Shown: positions 41,952 through 50,841, numbered from the stretch's first letter. The stretch is DNA of 50,968 nt from Pseudomonadota bacterium (GCA_022563255.1 JADFNS010000016.1:14438-65405), one strand, 5' to 3'. Notes: generated from the sequence alone by a model not told the origin. A program made the numbers and translations.

Positions 41952-44900
41952 ATGTCATCGAAACTCAGGCTGATCGTCCTGTCGTTATTTTTTCTGACGA
42001 CGGTTGCCGTGGCTCAAACGCATATTCCCGATGAATTGAAGGATTGGGAGCGGTGGGTCCTGAAGGACAGGGAGTACATCAACTGCCCTTTCTATTTCGA
42101 TCGCAGTGCGTCGCAGCCGGCTGATTTCGTCTGCGCGTGGCCGGGTCGAATGCAGCTGAACGTGGACGCATCCGCTGGTGAGTTTTCGCAGCGCTGGACA
42201 GTTTATGCGCAGGAACAGTGGGTAGTTTTGCCAGGTGGGGCGGCGTACTGGCCTGATGACGTTACGGTCAACGGTCGTCCCGTCAAAGTCGTCGCCCGTG
42301 GTGATTTTCCCAGTGTCCGGCTGGAGCCGGGGAGCTGGCGTATCGCCGGTCGTTTCAAGTGGGATGAGCGTCCGAGCGTCTTGCGCGTACCGCCTGAGAG
42401 CGGGCTGTTTTCTCTGACGGTTGACGGCAAGCGGGTTGAGCGTCCAGCGATCAATCGAAACGGCGTATTTTTGGGCGAGCGGCAGCGCGAAACGCGCGCC
42501 AAAGATTCGGTGCGTGCGGTCGTGCACAGATTGGTCGCCGACAACGTGCCGACGCGACTGATCACGCTATTGCGGATCGACGTTTCGGGCAGCGTCCGCG
42601 AAGAAGTCTTCGGTCCGATACTTCCCGACGGCTTTGTTCCTGTCAGCATACACAGCCGACTGCCCGCCAAACTCGAGGCGGACGGCAATTTGCGGCTGCA
42701 GGTTCGTCCTGGCCAGTGGACGATCTACCTGACAGCACGTGCTGCGGGCGTCGCGGATACAATAACTCGCCCGCCGACGGGCGCCAATCTGCCGGACGAC
42801 GAGATCTGGAGTTATCAGGTCAATGACGAATTGCGCGTGACCGCGGCCGAGGGTTTGCCGCCGGTCGATCCTTTGCAGGCAGACGTGCCCCGGGAGTGGG
42901 AGACGTACCCGGCATTCCGCATGGAGGCAGGCGCCACGTTTGTGGTCACCGAGCGCAGCCGCGGGATGGTGTCACCCGCCAATGAACTGGAATTGGATCG
43001 AACGATGTGGCTCGACTTCGATGGCGGTGGCTTCGTCGTTCGGGACTTCATCGGCGGAACAATGCAAACGGACTGGCGTCTGGATATGGCCGGCTCGTAC
43101 GAATTGCTGAGCGCGGCCGAAGACGGCGAAAACTTGCTGATCACGAAGGGTGAGGGCGACGGTCAGACCGGGATCGAAGTCCGCCACGCCGATGTCGAGA
43201 TTGAAACGATCGGCAGAGCCGAAACCCGTGGCAGCTTGCCGGTTACCGGTTGGGATGCTCGGTTTGCGCACGTTGAAGCAACGCTGAATTTGCCACCGGG
43301 ACACAAGCTGCTGGCCGCCCCGGGTGTTGACCGCGCCCCTGGAAGCTGGATGAGTCAATGGGAGTTGCTCGACTTCTTCATGGTCCTGATCATTACGATC
43401 GCCGTGTGGCGGCTGTGCGGTCGCAGCGCAGGTCTTATCGCGCTGGGCGCGTTGGTATTGAGTTTCCATGAACTCAATGCGCCGGCATGGCTGTGGCTGA
43501 ATTTGCTGGTTGCCATTGCGCTGCTGCGGGTCACGCCGCAAGGCAAGCTGCGAAAGCTGGTGTTGAGCTACCAAACTCTCAGCGCTGTCGCTCTCGTGTT
43601 TATGCTCATTCCGTTCGTCGCAGGTCAATTGCGGGTAGCGATTTATCCGCAACTGGAACGGCAAACCAGCCCGGCTTATCCGAGCCTCGTTTTGGCGGAC
43701 CGGGCGTGGGATATTATGGAGGCGCCAGCGCAAAAAGCAGTGCGGTCGCGTTCAGAAATGGATGTAGGGCCCGAAGAGATCGTCGTCACCGCCGCCAGGT
43801 ACATGCAGCGAAGCTTCTCACGTTACGCTCCCAACGCGATTGTTCAAGCGGGACCCGGCATACCGTCCTGGCGTTGGAACTCGTCGTCATTGCAGTGGAG
43901 TGGCCCCGTCGATGCCGGGCAGACGATGCGGTTGATCGTGATGCCGCGCTGGCTTGTCAGCGGTCTGCGAGTCGCCTCGGTGGCCTTGCTGCTGCTGTTT
44001 GCGGGCGTGCTGGCGGCTGAAGTATTCAACCGACGCTGGAAACTGCCCGGTGGTTTGCGATTAGGTGGCAGCCGGACGTCCAGCATTGTCGCTGCCGGCA
44101 TGCTCGCCGGTTTGATGGCAATGAGTCCGCACGCGGAAGCAGACGTACCGAGTTCGGAGATATTAACGCAACTCGAACAGCGCTTGATTGAGCCACCCGA
44201 TTGTGTGCCGCGCTGTGCGGAGATGGTGGCAGCAAAAGTCGATGTCGGTGCGAACGAAATCAGCATGACCTTGACTGTGCACGCGTTTGAGGACGTCGCC
44301 ATTCCGCTGCCGGGTTCTGCGGATGGCTGGCGGCCCGACGCGGTGTCGGTCGATGGCGCGGCGGGTGCTCGCGTACTGAGGGCGCCGAACAACGCGTTGT
44401 GGCTAAGAGTCTCGGCCGGAATGCACACGGTGAATCTACGTGGCCCGGTGCCGGCCGTGGACAGTCTGGAAATCCCGTTTTTGACGCCGCCGCGTGTCAT
44501 CACGGTTGCCAGCGATAGTTGGTTTGTGGCTGGCATTAAGGACCGGCGCCTCACGTCCGGTTCGCTGCAATTGACGCGCCTGCAGTCGGACGCCGACGGC
44601 GACAAAACCGTTCGCTGGGAAAGCAGCCGGTTTCCGGCGTTCGTCCGCGTCGAACGCACGATCGAACTCGATCTCGACTGGCGTGTCAGGACGACGGTCT
44701 ACCGCGTCGCACCGACGCAAGGCGCATTGACGCTGGACCTGCCCTTGCTGGATGGCGAAAAAATTATCAGCGGTGATTTTACGGTCAACGATGAACGCGT
44801 CCTGGTATCGATGAACCCGCAGCAACAGTCCGTGACCTGGGTATCCAGTTTGCCGAGGAAGTCGCCGCTGTTACTGCAAGCACAAGGCACATCGAGTTGG

Positions 44901-45989
44901 CGGGAGGTTTGGCGTTTCGCCGTTGGCAATATCTGGAATGTGAAATTTGACGGTATTCCAGAAAGCAATGTGAGCGATGACGTGGATGGTGTCCATGTCG
45001 CGGTCTTCCATCCACGTGCTGGTGAGCAACTCAACATGACCGCCACGCGACCGGAAGCGAGTGCCGGATCAACGCTCGCGTTCGACTCGGTGCGTCTCGC
45101 CGTGACATATGGCAAGCGTTCCAGCGATGCCAGCCTGCGGTTGAGCTACCGCAGTACGCGAGGGGCGCAGCACGCCATAATGCTTCCCCCGGCCGCGGAA
45201 GTGACGTCAGTGATCATCGACGACAGTCCGCAAATCATGGGCGCAGAAGACGGGCAATTGACCGTGCCCATTTTGCCTGGCAGTCATACGATTGAAATCG
45301 AGTGGCGTGAAGTGGGCGAGATGGGATGGCGAACCCATTCACCCGGCATCGATATTGGCGCGCCCGCAAGCAACATCGCCATACAGCTGACCAAGCCGCG
45401 TGACCGCTGGTTGCTCGCGACGAGCGGGCCGAAACTGGGTCCGGCCGTGCTGTACTGGCCCGAGCTGGCCGCATTGATCGTGTTTGCGCTGATACTCGGC
45501 CGTGTCGGGCTGTCTCCGCTGACAACGCGACACTGGCTCTTGCTCGGGCTTGGATTTAGCACGTTCAGCTGGCCCGTTCTGATGCTCGTCGCGGTGTGGT
45601 TGATCGCCTGCGGGGCGCGCGAAAAGATGCAATTCGACGGCAAGTGGTGGCAATTCAATTTGATCCAGGTTGCGATTGCCGGCCTGACGATTGCGGCGCT
45701 GCTCGGCATCGTTGCAGCGCTACCGGAGGGTCTGCTTGGTACGCCCGATATGCATGTGGCGGGCAATAGCTCGCACGGCAGTGTTCTGAACTGGTTTGCT
45801 GATCGCAGCGAGACGAAATTGCCGGTAGTCTCAGTCGTGACTGCGCCCATGTGGATGTACAAGACCTTGATCCTGGTCTGGGCGTTGTGGCTGAGTTTTG
45901 CACTGCTGCGTTGGTTGCCGTGGGTCTGGAGTTGTTTTAGCAGTCAGGGATATTGGCGATCACGGAGCAAGGATCAGGTACAAGAATGA
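41952..45989 (+). CDS. Giant exported/membrane protein of unknown function (1345 residues)
   Basis: I do not recognise a named family. A signal peptide (residues 1-22, ending VAVAQ) leads into a long beta-rich domain (about 25-465). Four hydrophobic segments follow (about 470-565), then a short outside loop with RSFSRYAPNAIVQAG (about 615-630), a span near 667-690, another near 711-725, a second beta-rich domain (about 736-1160), and four to five spans at the C-terminus (about 1166-1330). The second soluble domain resembles the first, e.g. a PxFLTPPR-like turn in both, suggesting a tandem duplication. It is coupled to yjdF by ATGA. Possible envelope role. Confidence 0.85.
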   Translation: MSSKLRLIVLSLFFLTTVAVAQTHIPDELKDWERWVLKDREYINCPFYFDRSASQPADFVCAWPGRMQLNVDASAGEFSQRWTVYAQEQWVVLPGGAAYWPDDVTVNGRPVKVVARGDFPSVRLEPGSWRIAGRFKWDERPSVLRVPPESGLFSLTVDGKRVERPAINRNGVFLGERQRETRAKDSVRAVVHRLVADNVPTRLITLLRIDVSGSVREEVFGPILPDGFVPVSIHSRLPAKLEADGNLRLQVRPGQWTIYLTARAAGVADTITRPPTGANLPDDEIWSYQVNDELRVTAAEGLPPVDPLQADVPREWETYPAFRMEAGATFVVTERSRGMVSPANELELDRTMWLDFDGGGFVVRDFIGGTMQTDWRLDMAGSYELLSAAEDGENLLITKGEGDGQTGIEVRHADVEIETIGRAETRGSLPVTGWDARFAHVEATLNLPPGHKLLAAPGVDRAPGSWMSQWELLDFFMVLIITIAVWRLCGRSAGLIALGALVLSFHELNAPAWLWLNLLVAIALLRVTPQGKLRKLVLSYQTLSAVALVFMLIPFVAGQLRVAIYPQLERQTSPAYPSLVLADRAWDIMEAPAQKAVRSRSEMDVGPEEIVVTAARYMQRSFSRYAPNAIVQAGPGIPSWRWNSSSLQWSGPVDAGQTMRLIVMPRWLVSGLRVASVALLLLFAGVLAAEVFNRRWKLPGGLRLGGSRTSSIVAAGMLAGLMAMSPHAEADVPSSEILTQLEQRLIEPPDCVPRCAEMVAAKVDVGANEISMTLTVHAFEDVAIPLPGSADGWRPDAVSVDGAAGARVLRAPNNALWLRVSAGMHTVNLRGPVPAVDSLEIPFLTPPRVITVASDSWFVAGIKDRRLTSGSLQLTRLQSDADGDKTVRWESSRFPAFVRVERTIELDLDWRVRTTVYRVAPTQGALTLDLPLLDGEKIISGDFTVNDERVLVSMNPQQQSVTWVSSLPRKSPLLLQAQGTSSWREVWRFAVGNIWNVKFDGIPESNVSDDVDGVHVAVFHPRAGEQLNMTATRPEASAGSTLAFDSVRLAVTYGKRSSDASLRLSYRSTRGAQHAIMLPPAAEVTSVIIDDSPQIMGAEDGQLTVPILPGSHTIEIEWREVGEMGWRTHSPGIDIGAPASNIAIQLTKPRDRWLLATSGPKLGPAVLYWPELAALIVFALILGRVGLSPLTTRHWLLLGLGFSTFSWPVLMLVAVWLIACGAREKMQFDGKWWQFNLIQVAIAGLTIAALLGIVAALPEGLLGTPDMHVAGNSSHGSVLNWFADRSETKLPVVSVVTAPMWMYKTLILVWALWLSFALLRWLPWVWSCFSSQGYWRSRSKDQVQE

Positions 45990-46588
45990 AAAAGACATTG
46001 TGGATAATTGTCTTCCTGGCCGTTCTGCTCTGGTCGGGTATTGCGCCCAAGGACACCATGACATGGGGACTCGAAGTGTTCCCGGCGATCCTGGGCGCCA
46101 TAGTCCTGTGGTTTACGCGCGAGCGTTTCCCGCTGACGCCGTTGGTCTATGTACTGATCCTGATCCATTGCGTCATTCTCATGATCGGCGGTCACTACAC
46201 CTACGCGGAAGTGCCGATCGGCGACTGGATGCGGGACGTCTTCGATGGCACGCGCAACAACTACGACAAGATCGGCCACCTGGCGCAAGGCTTTGTTCCG
46301 GCGATGATCGCGCGCGAACTGGTTATTCGACAACAGGTTTTCAATTCGGTCCGCTGGCGCAATTTTTTCATCGTTTGTTTTTGCCTGGGGTTCAGCGCGT
46401 TCTACGAACTCATCGAGTGGTGGGTAGCCCTGTTGTCCGACGAGGCCGCCGATGCCTTTCTTGGCACCCAGGGGTACATCTGGGACACGCAGTCCGACAT
46501 GGGCCTGGCTTTGTTCGGTGCGGTAGCCGCACTGTTGTTGCTGAGCAAGCTGCACGACAAACAAATGCGCGCACACAACTTTGTCTAA
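45986..46588 (+). CDS. yjdF: YjdF/DUF2238 family inner membrane protein
   Basis: The 200-residue product has about five hydrophobic helices. It carries the family motifs NYDKIGHLAQGFVPAMIARE, SAFYELIEWW and GTQGYIWDTQSDMGLALFGA. Conserved polar residues (His, Glu, Asp) inside these helices suggest a metal or small-molecule role, but the function of DUF2238 is not established. ATG 45986 overlaps the stop of the giant gene, so the two are translationally coupled. Confidence 0.9.
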   Translation: MKKTLWIIVFLAVLLWSGIAPKDTMTWGLEVFPAILGAIVLWFTRERFPLTPLVYVLILIHCVILMIGGHYTYAEVPIGDWMRDVFDGTRNNYDKIGHLAQGFVPAMIARELVIRQQVFNSVRWRNFFIVCFCLGFSAFYELIEWWVALLSDEAADAFLGTQGYIWDTQSDMGLALFGAVAALLLLSKLHDKQMRAHNFV

Positions 46589-47291
46589 GGTCGCTATATC
46601 GCTCTTGGTGTTGCTGCTGAGCGGTACCGCGTTTGCGAGCGAGTGCGTCGTCTTGCTGCACGGACTCGCGCGGACATCGTCGTCCATGAACACGATGCAG
46701 AAGGCCCTGCTTGCGGAGGGTTTTCTTACTGCCAATATTGATTATCCGTCGCGTGAACACGCGATAGAGGAACTGGCGATGATCGCGGTCGAGGAGGGGC
46801 TCAAGGAGTGCCAGGCCAAGGAGGATGTCGAGCGCATTCATTTCGTCACGCATTCGCTCGGTGGAATACTCGTGCGTCAATACCTGAGCGATCATTCGAT
46901 CGAAACACTCGGACGCGTCGTAATGCTCGGGCCGCCGAACAAGGGCAGCGCGGCAGCCGATGAATTCGGAGCGCTGCCGGGTTACGACTGGATCAATGGC
47001 CCCGCCGGGCGGCAAATGGGCAAAGGCGAAGACAGTGTTCCACTGCAACTTGGCCCGGTCGATTTCGAGCTGGGCATCATTGCCGGCAATCGCACGATTG
47101 ATCCCATTACCTCAGCAGTGTTGGACGATCCTGACGATGGCAAGGTGTCGGTCGAAGACACTCGAGTGGAGGGAATGGACGACTTCATCGTGGTCGATCA
47201 TTCGCACGCATTCATGATGCGAATGCAGCGGCCGATAGAGTTGACCATACGGTTCTTGCGCACAGGAAGTTTTGGGGAAAGCGGTAAGTGA
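46581..47291 (+). CDS. Secreted lipase-like alpha/beta hydrolase
   Basis: The 236-residue precursor starts at TTG 46581, overlapping the yjdF stop, and begins with a signal peptide (MSKVAISLLVLLLSGTAFAS). VVLLHGLARTSSSM (about 23-36) is the oxyanion-hole region, FVTHSLGGIL has the catalytic Ser (about 90-99), GPPNKGS follows, and DHSHAFMM (about 209-216) likely holds the His. It is related to triacylglycerol lipase/PGAP1-like hydrolases. Its position after yjdF suggests a joint role at the envelope. Confidence 0.85.
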   Translation: MSKVAISLLVLLLSGTAFASECVVLLHGLARTSSSMNTMQKALLAEGFLTANIDYPSREHAIEELAMIAVEEGLKECQAKEDVERIHFVTHSLGGILVRQYLSDHSIETLGRVVMLGPPNKGSAAADEFGALPGYDWINGPAGRQMGKGEDSVPLQLGPVDFELGIIAGNRTIDPITSAVLDDPDDGKVSVEDTRVEGMDDFIVVDHSHAFMMRMQRPIELTIRFLRTGSFGESGK

Positions 47292-47446
47292 GGTCACCTC
47301 CACCAAATTAGCTGTCCTCGAAACGTAGAATTGTCAGAGTTGGTTAATAATCCGAAGTTCGAATTCGAGTTGTTCCAATCTCGTCGCGGGTACAACCGCT
47401 AACCGTCCACAAGCTGCCGGTCGGGTGCGTGAATTTCCCGCTGTCT

Positions 47447-47481
47447 GAATGACCGCTTTTGGGTAAAACGGACGTTCGAGG
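47447..47481 (+). repeat. Dispersed imperfect palindrome, copy A
   Basis: GAATGACCGCTTTTGGG is followed by TAAAACGGACGTTCGAGG. CCGCTTTT and AAAACGG pair across the centre. This copy is the closest match to the repeat interrupted by the IS30 element farther on. The family is described with the other copies below. Confidence 0.75.
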
Positions 47482-47580
47482 GCCGAGATAAGGCTAAATA
47501 GGGCGAATCGAGCTACTTCAAACGAATCCGTGTGACGACTGTCGGAACAGCACAAATCACGTCCCGCCACCAAAAATAAA

Positions 47581-47613
47581 AAAAGGCCGGTCCTCGAAGA
47601 GGGTCGGCCTTTT
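47581..47613 (-). terminator. Bidirectional terminator
   Basis: Bases 47581-47595 pair with 47599-47613 through a three-base GAA loop: AAAAGGCCG with CGGCCTTTT, two G-T wobble pairs, then CCTC with GAGG. A-rich sequence precedes and T-rich sequence follows, so it can act for transcription from either side. It lies just after the stop of the secreted protein on the minus strand. Confidence 0.85.
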
Positions 47614-47620
47614 CTATTGC

Positions 47621-48247
47621 CTACTCCGTAGGAGCCTGCAATCGGGCTAACCACCAAAAAGACGGGTTACCGACCGGCGTATTGATTTGCTCCGGCATGA
47701 GCTCGGGTACCAGAAGGCCGTGCGGCGCCACGGCCAGGTGAATCTCAGCCCCGGTTGGATTGTCCAGCGCAAACGGTCCACCGAATTGCATTTCACCCAC
47801 GGATATGTGTCCGACCATATTCAGCGAACCGCGTCCAGAGAGGGCATGCCCAGCGAAGTTGTAGACGCCGCCCCTGCCCTCCGTAAAGTCGTTCGGAGCC
47901 GGAGTACCAGGCGGCGGCGGAATGCACTGGTTGGCAACTTCGCAATTCCCGGGATCATTGAAGAAGAAAAGCCAACCCGTAAAGACTTCAGGTATGCCGG
48001 CAACAGGCTCAACGGTTTGGAAGGGATTTGTCGGCGGATAAGAATAACTTCCGGACATGGGCGTCGGCATATTGATAGACGCCGTGATCCCATTTTTAGT
48101 ACGAATAAGTGAGGCCCCATCAGGTGAAACAACGGGTCCGGCGGGACCTTGCCCAACCACATCTGCTGTCTGTCTGACTGCACCCTGCGCATAGGTTTGG
48201 GAGCTGGGCAAGACCAGTGAGACTACTGCAATAAAACACGCTAGCAT
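47621..48247 (-). CDS. Secreted protein of unknown function
   Basis: The product is 208 residues from ATG 48247, starting with a signal peptide (MLACFIAVVSLVLPSSQTYA). I do not recognise a family with certainty. It has two Cys around NDPGNCEVANQC (about 111-122), then PPPPGTPAPND, and a C-terminal segment GAEIHLAVAPHGLLVPE (about 167-183) of the kind seen in unannotated secreted proteins of gammaproteobacteria. An earlier start at up to 48319 would put 24 residues before the signal peptide and is less likely. It is a single gene, opposite in strand to its neighbours. Confidence 0.7.
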   Translation of the reverse strand: MLACFIAVVSLVLPSSQTYAQGAVRQTADVVGQGPAGPVVSPDGASLIRTKNGITASINMPTPMSGSYSYPPTNPFQTVEPVAGIPEVFTGWLFFFNDPGNCEVANQCIPPPPGTPAPNDFTEGRGGVYNFAGHALSGRGSLNMVGHISVGEMQFGGPFALDNPTGAEIHLAVAPHGLLVPELMPEQINTPVGNPSFWWLARLQAPTE

Positions 48248-48430
48248 TTTTATCTTTTTGTTCTCCAGATGGCTGACCACCAATAGATATTCCTCGAAAA
48301 AAGGAAGCGACCAGCACATGGTGCGGCTGAATTTATCGCTCCAGTTCTTTAATCTTAGTAGAAATACGAGCGCTCACCAGTTGGGTTAACGTAAGCTGGT
48401 GATGGTCGTGCCCAAAGCACGACTCCTTAA

Positions 48431-48454
48431 GGCCGCTTTTGGCCGTAAGCGGAC
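48431..48454 (+). repeat. Dispersed palindrome, copy B
   Basis: GGCCGCTTTTGGCCGTAAGC followed by GGACC. CCGCTT pairs with AAGCGG around TTGGCCGT. It is of the same subtype as copy E at 49484. Confidence 0.75.
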
Positions 48455-48482
48455 CCTAAATTCGTTCAAATTTCGATGATCT

Positions 48483-48514
48483 GAATGTCCGCTTTCGGGA
48501 ATAGGGGACGTTAA
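48483..48514 (+). repeat. Dispersed palindrome, copy C
   Basis: GAATGTCCGCTTTCGGG then AATAGGGGACGTTAA. The outer GAATGTCC and GGGACGTT-type arms match the family although the centre differs. Confidence 0.6.
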
Positions 48515-48531
48515 GCTATCATTAGGTGGAA

Positions 48532-48561
48532 GGGCCGCTAATGACCCAATGCGGACATTCG
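48532..48561 (+). repeat. Dispersed palindrome, copy D
   Basis: GGGCCGCTAATGACCC then AATGCGGACATTCG. It shares CCGCT, the GACCCAA centre and the GCGGACATTC end with the other copies. Confidence 0.65.
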
Positions 48562-48701
48562 TAAGTAGCTCTCGAAGCAAGAGAATCTGTCGGCGTTCCC
48601 GTCGTTTCTTGCACAATATATTCATTGCTATCGCAGCGTTTCCAGGATTCGAATGAGGGACTGTTCCGGTCTGCTGGTCTATTCGGGAACGCAGCACAAA
48701 T

Positions 48702-49406
48702 ATGACCTCAAATAAGAAGACCGCAAGAATCGCTGGGGTGCTGTATCTAGCTCTCATATTGTTGGGAATTTTCAGTCTGGCTTACGTCCCCTCCAAGCTC
48801 ATTGTGTGGGATGATGCAGCCACAACCGTTGGCAATATTATGGCGTCTCAACCACTCTTCAGACTTGGTATTGTGAGCGGTATTGCCTGTTACACAGTCT
48901 TTTTATTTCTTCCGCTCGTTTTGTATAAGCTGCTCAAGCAAGTTGATACTACGATGGCCACGCTCATGGTAATTCTAGCGGTGGTCAGTGTTCCTATCTC
49001 TCTTCTCAACATCCAAGCCAAACTTGACGTTCTGTCATTGCTAAGCGGAGCCTCGTACTTGATTCCCATCGAAACGGAGCAAATGCAGGCTCAAGTAATG
49101 TTGGCCCTCTCCTCATATAGCAATGGAATTCGAATCGTGCAGGTATTCTGGGGGCTTTGGTTATTCCCGTTCGGGTACTTGGTGTTCAAGTCGCGGTTTT
49201 TGCCCAAAATCCTTGGCATCTTCCTTATGGCGGGTTGTTTCGGCTACTTGATAAACTTTTTCGGGTATTCCCTTTTGACCAATTATCGCGAAATTGGAAT
49301 TTCAACTTTGATTGGCTTGCCGGCCACAATCGGAGAATTCGGGGCCTGCTTGTGGCTCTTGATAATGGGTGCCAAGGAGATGCCGGTGGTTAGTAAAGAC
49401 GAGTAA
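48702..49406 (+). CDS. DUF4386 family membrane protein
   Basis: The 234-residue protein has about six hydrophobic helices. The N-terminus KKTARIAGVLYLALILLGIF is typical of the DUF4386 family, and the centre FWGLWLFPFGYLVFKSRFLP followed by LGIFLMAGCFGYL also fits. No function is established for the family. The codons are more AT-rich than those of the ribosomal block, consistent with recent gain. The gene is flanked on both sides by the dispersed palindromes. Confidence 0.88.
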   Translation: MTSNKKTARIAGVLYLALILLGIFSLAYVPSKLIVWDDAATTVGNIMASQPLFRLGIVSGIACYTVFLFLPLVLYKLLKQVDTTMATLMVILAVVSVPISLLNIQAKLDVLSLLSGASYLIPIETEQMQAQVMLALSSYSNGIRIVQVFWGLWLFPFGYLVFKSRFLPKILGIFLMAGCFGYLINFFGYSLLTNYREIGISTLIGLPATIGEFGACLWLLIMGAKEMPVVSKDE

Positions 49407-49483
49407 TGCCGCTACGTCAAAAGCGCAAGCCCAATCTAAGGTCACTCTGGCTGTACTACGGCGCCAGTACACCAGCGGCGATC

Positions 49484-49506
49484 GGCCGCTTCTGGCCGTA
49501 AGCAGC
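49484..49506 (+). repeat. Dispersed palindrome, copy E
   Basis: GGCCGCTTCTGGCCGTAAGC then AGC. It differs from copy B by few bases. Confidence 0.65.
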
Positions 49507-49537
49507 CTCTTAAGAAAACGATTTCGTGGTCAGTTGA

Positions 49538-49569
49538 TTGACCGCTATTGATGAAAGCGGACATTCAAA
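49538..49569 (+). repeat. Dispersed palindrome, copy F
   Basis: TTGACCGCTATTGATG then AAAGCGGACATTCAAA. CCGCT pairs with AGCGG. The ends GACCGCT and GCGGACATTC match copies A and D. Confidence 0.7.
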
Positions 49570-49594
49570 TTCTGACTTCTGGAATCTCGCTGCT

Positions 49595-49612
49595 GAACGT
49601 CCGCTTTACCCC
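49595..49612 (+). repeat. Left half of palindrome copy G, interrupted by IS30
   Basis: GAACGTCCGCTTTACCCC lies directly outside the left end of the insertion sequence. Its right half, GGGGTAAAGCGG, begins at 50842 directly outside the right end. Joined without the IS, the two halves make the perfect 24-base palindrome CCGCTTTACCCC / GGGGTAAAGCGG with ends like copy A. Confidence 0.8.
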
Positions 49613-50841
49613 GGTGGTCTCAACCGATCGACGCAACACATTCATTAAATTTCTCCGCGGGTGAACAAAAACCTAGAGTCTTTCTTGGCCGATCGTTCAG
49701 CTCACAAGCGACATTGTTTAAGTGCCTCTGAGAGTGTACCGATAGATCGGTTCCCTTGGGAAAGTACTGCCTTAAGAGTCCGTTGGTGTTCTCGTTGGAA
49801 CCCCGTTGCCAGGGACTTTGCGGGTCACAAAAGTAAACATCGATGTCTGTCGCCAGGCTAAAGCGTTTGTGATCGGAGAGTTCTTTTCCTCGGTCCCAGG
49901 TGAGTGACCGATAGAGTTCCCGTGGTAACTTCTTCGACTGCTTGATGAGTGCGTTGATGACTGTTTTTGTGTCTTTGCCATCCACTTTCACCAACATGAC
50001 ATAGCGCGTATGACGTTCCACCAACGTCGCCATGTAACTGTCATTGGATCCGACAATGAGATCGCCTTCCCAATGACCAGGCACTGCACGATCCTCAACC
50101 GAGGCCGGCCGGTCGCTGATCGAGACCATGTCCTTGATTTGTCCCTGGCCTTCGCCACTGCTGTTGCCGTGCCGGGAATGACGCATCGTACGCTGTGTGC
50201 GTAGGTGCTTTATCAGCTCTTTCTTAAGCGCCCCGCGGGCTTGAACGTACAAACTGCGATAGATAATCTCGTGTGACACCTGGTAATTCTCATCCTCCGG
50301 GTAGGTCTTTTTCAACCAGCCAGCGATCTGCTCCGGTGACCAACGCTGTGTGAGCTTCTTCGCCACGAGTTGCGCCAATGCACGGTTCCCAACCAGTTTA
50401 CAGGTCTTTCGGCGATGGGCCCGCTCACGGGCTGCTTGCTCGGCTTTGCTGGCTCGGTAATCTCGACGACCGCCGTTACGCTTAATCTCCCGACTCACGG
50501 TAGACGGCACACGTCCCAGTAATAATGCAATGCAACGGATCGACTGACCTGACACAACGCCGCGAGAGATCTCTTCTCGTTCCAACAATGTAAGCGCCAG
50601 TCTTGAGCGACTTCGTTGCCGGGGACGTATTCCCCCGGTCTCCGACAGAATGCGCTGAACCGATGAATGTCCTCGGTCAAAAAGACCCGCGATAACACGC
50701 ATCGAATCACCTTTCTGCCAGCGATCCCACATCAGGTTTCTTTGTTCTGAGTTGTAGTAAATTCTGCGTCGTTGCTTCATTTTCAACATCTCCCTCTCCA
50801 GTGCTAGAGTGTAGATGTTGCATCGACCGGTTGAGGCCACA
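49613..50841 (-). mobile_element. IS30-family insertion sequence (1229 bp)
   Basis: Terminal inverted repeats are visible. The left end reads GGTGGTCTCAACCGATCGAC from 49613; the right end, read inward on the other strand from 50841, is TGTGGCCTCAACCGGTCGAT. Both then continue GCAACA. This resembles the ends of IS30 itself. The length is close to the 1221 bp of E. coli IS30. It carries one intact transposase, so it may be active. No direct target duplication can be read. The flanks form a palindrome, a target type known for this family. Confidence 0.9.
49620..50780 (-). CDS. IS30-family transposase
   Basis: The 386-residue protein (E. coli IS30: 383) has N-terminal helix-turn-helix motifs (GLFDRGHSSVQRILSE and LLGRVPSTVSREIKRNGG, about 33-48 and 82-99). 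The DDE catalytic residues are in GHWEGDLIVGSND (Asp), LTWDRGKELSDH (Asp) and RGSNENTNGLLRQYFPKGTD (Glu, the usual IS30 signature). ATG 50780 follows GGGAG by nine bases; ATG 50789 is a close alternative. The reading frame is intact and the stop lies inside the left terminal repeat. Confidence 0.95.
   Translation of the reverse strand: MKQRRRIYYNSEQRNLMWDRWQKGDSMRVIAGLFDRGHSSVQRILSETGGIRPRQRSRSRLALTLLEREEISRGVVSGQSIRCIALLLGRVPSTVSREIKRNGGRRDYRASKAEQAARERAHRRKTCKLVGNRALAQLVAKKLTQRWSPEQIAGWLKKTYPEDENYQVSHEIIYRSLYVQARGALKKELIKHLRTQRTMRHSRHGNSSGEGQGQIKDMVSISDRPASVEDRAVPGHWEGDLIVGSNDSYMATLVERHTRYVMLVKVDGKDTKTVINALIKQSKKLPRELYRSLTWDRGKELSDHKRFSLATDIDVYFCDPQSPWQRGSNENTNGLLRQYFPKGTDLSVHSQRHLNNVACELNDRPRKTLGFCSPAEKFNECVASIG

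Larger units (their letters stand above)
47292..47620 (+). other. Intergenic tract with a dispersed repeat and terminator
   Basis: No coding region of merit lies in this 329-base gap. It contains one copy of the dispersed imperfect palindrome (47447-47481) and, at 47581-47613, a strong bidirectional terminator. The base composition is more AT-rich than the genes before it. Confidence 0.6.
48248..48701 (+). other. Intergenic tract with three dispersed repeats
   Basis: No gene is evident in this 454-base stretch. Three copies of the short palindromic repeat family lie at 48431-48454, 48483-48514 and 48532-48561. Promoters for the divergent genes on either side should lie here but no strong match was found. 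Confidence 0.55.

Noticed and set aside
43487..44020. Open frame of 177 codons inside the giant gene
   Set aside because: It overlaps a well-supported coding frame, has Arg/Cys-rich composition typical of a shadow frame, and no start signal.
45898..46620. Overlapping + strand frame of 240 codons in yjdF
   Set aside because: YjdF family motifs are in the other frame; this one is Arg/Gly/His-rich shadow sequence.
41952..47291. A defence system or secretion-system gene cluster
   Set aside because: No nuclease, helicase, ATPase or known secretion component is seen; the products are exported or in the membrane with a hydrolase, so only an envelope role is suggested.
47447..49569. A CRISPR array from the repeated short motifs
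   Set aside because: Spacing is irregular (tens to hundreds of bases), copies vary in sequence and orientation, genes lie between them and no cas gene is present.
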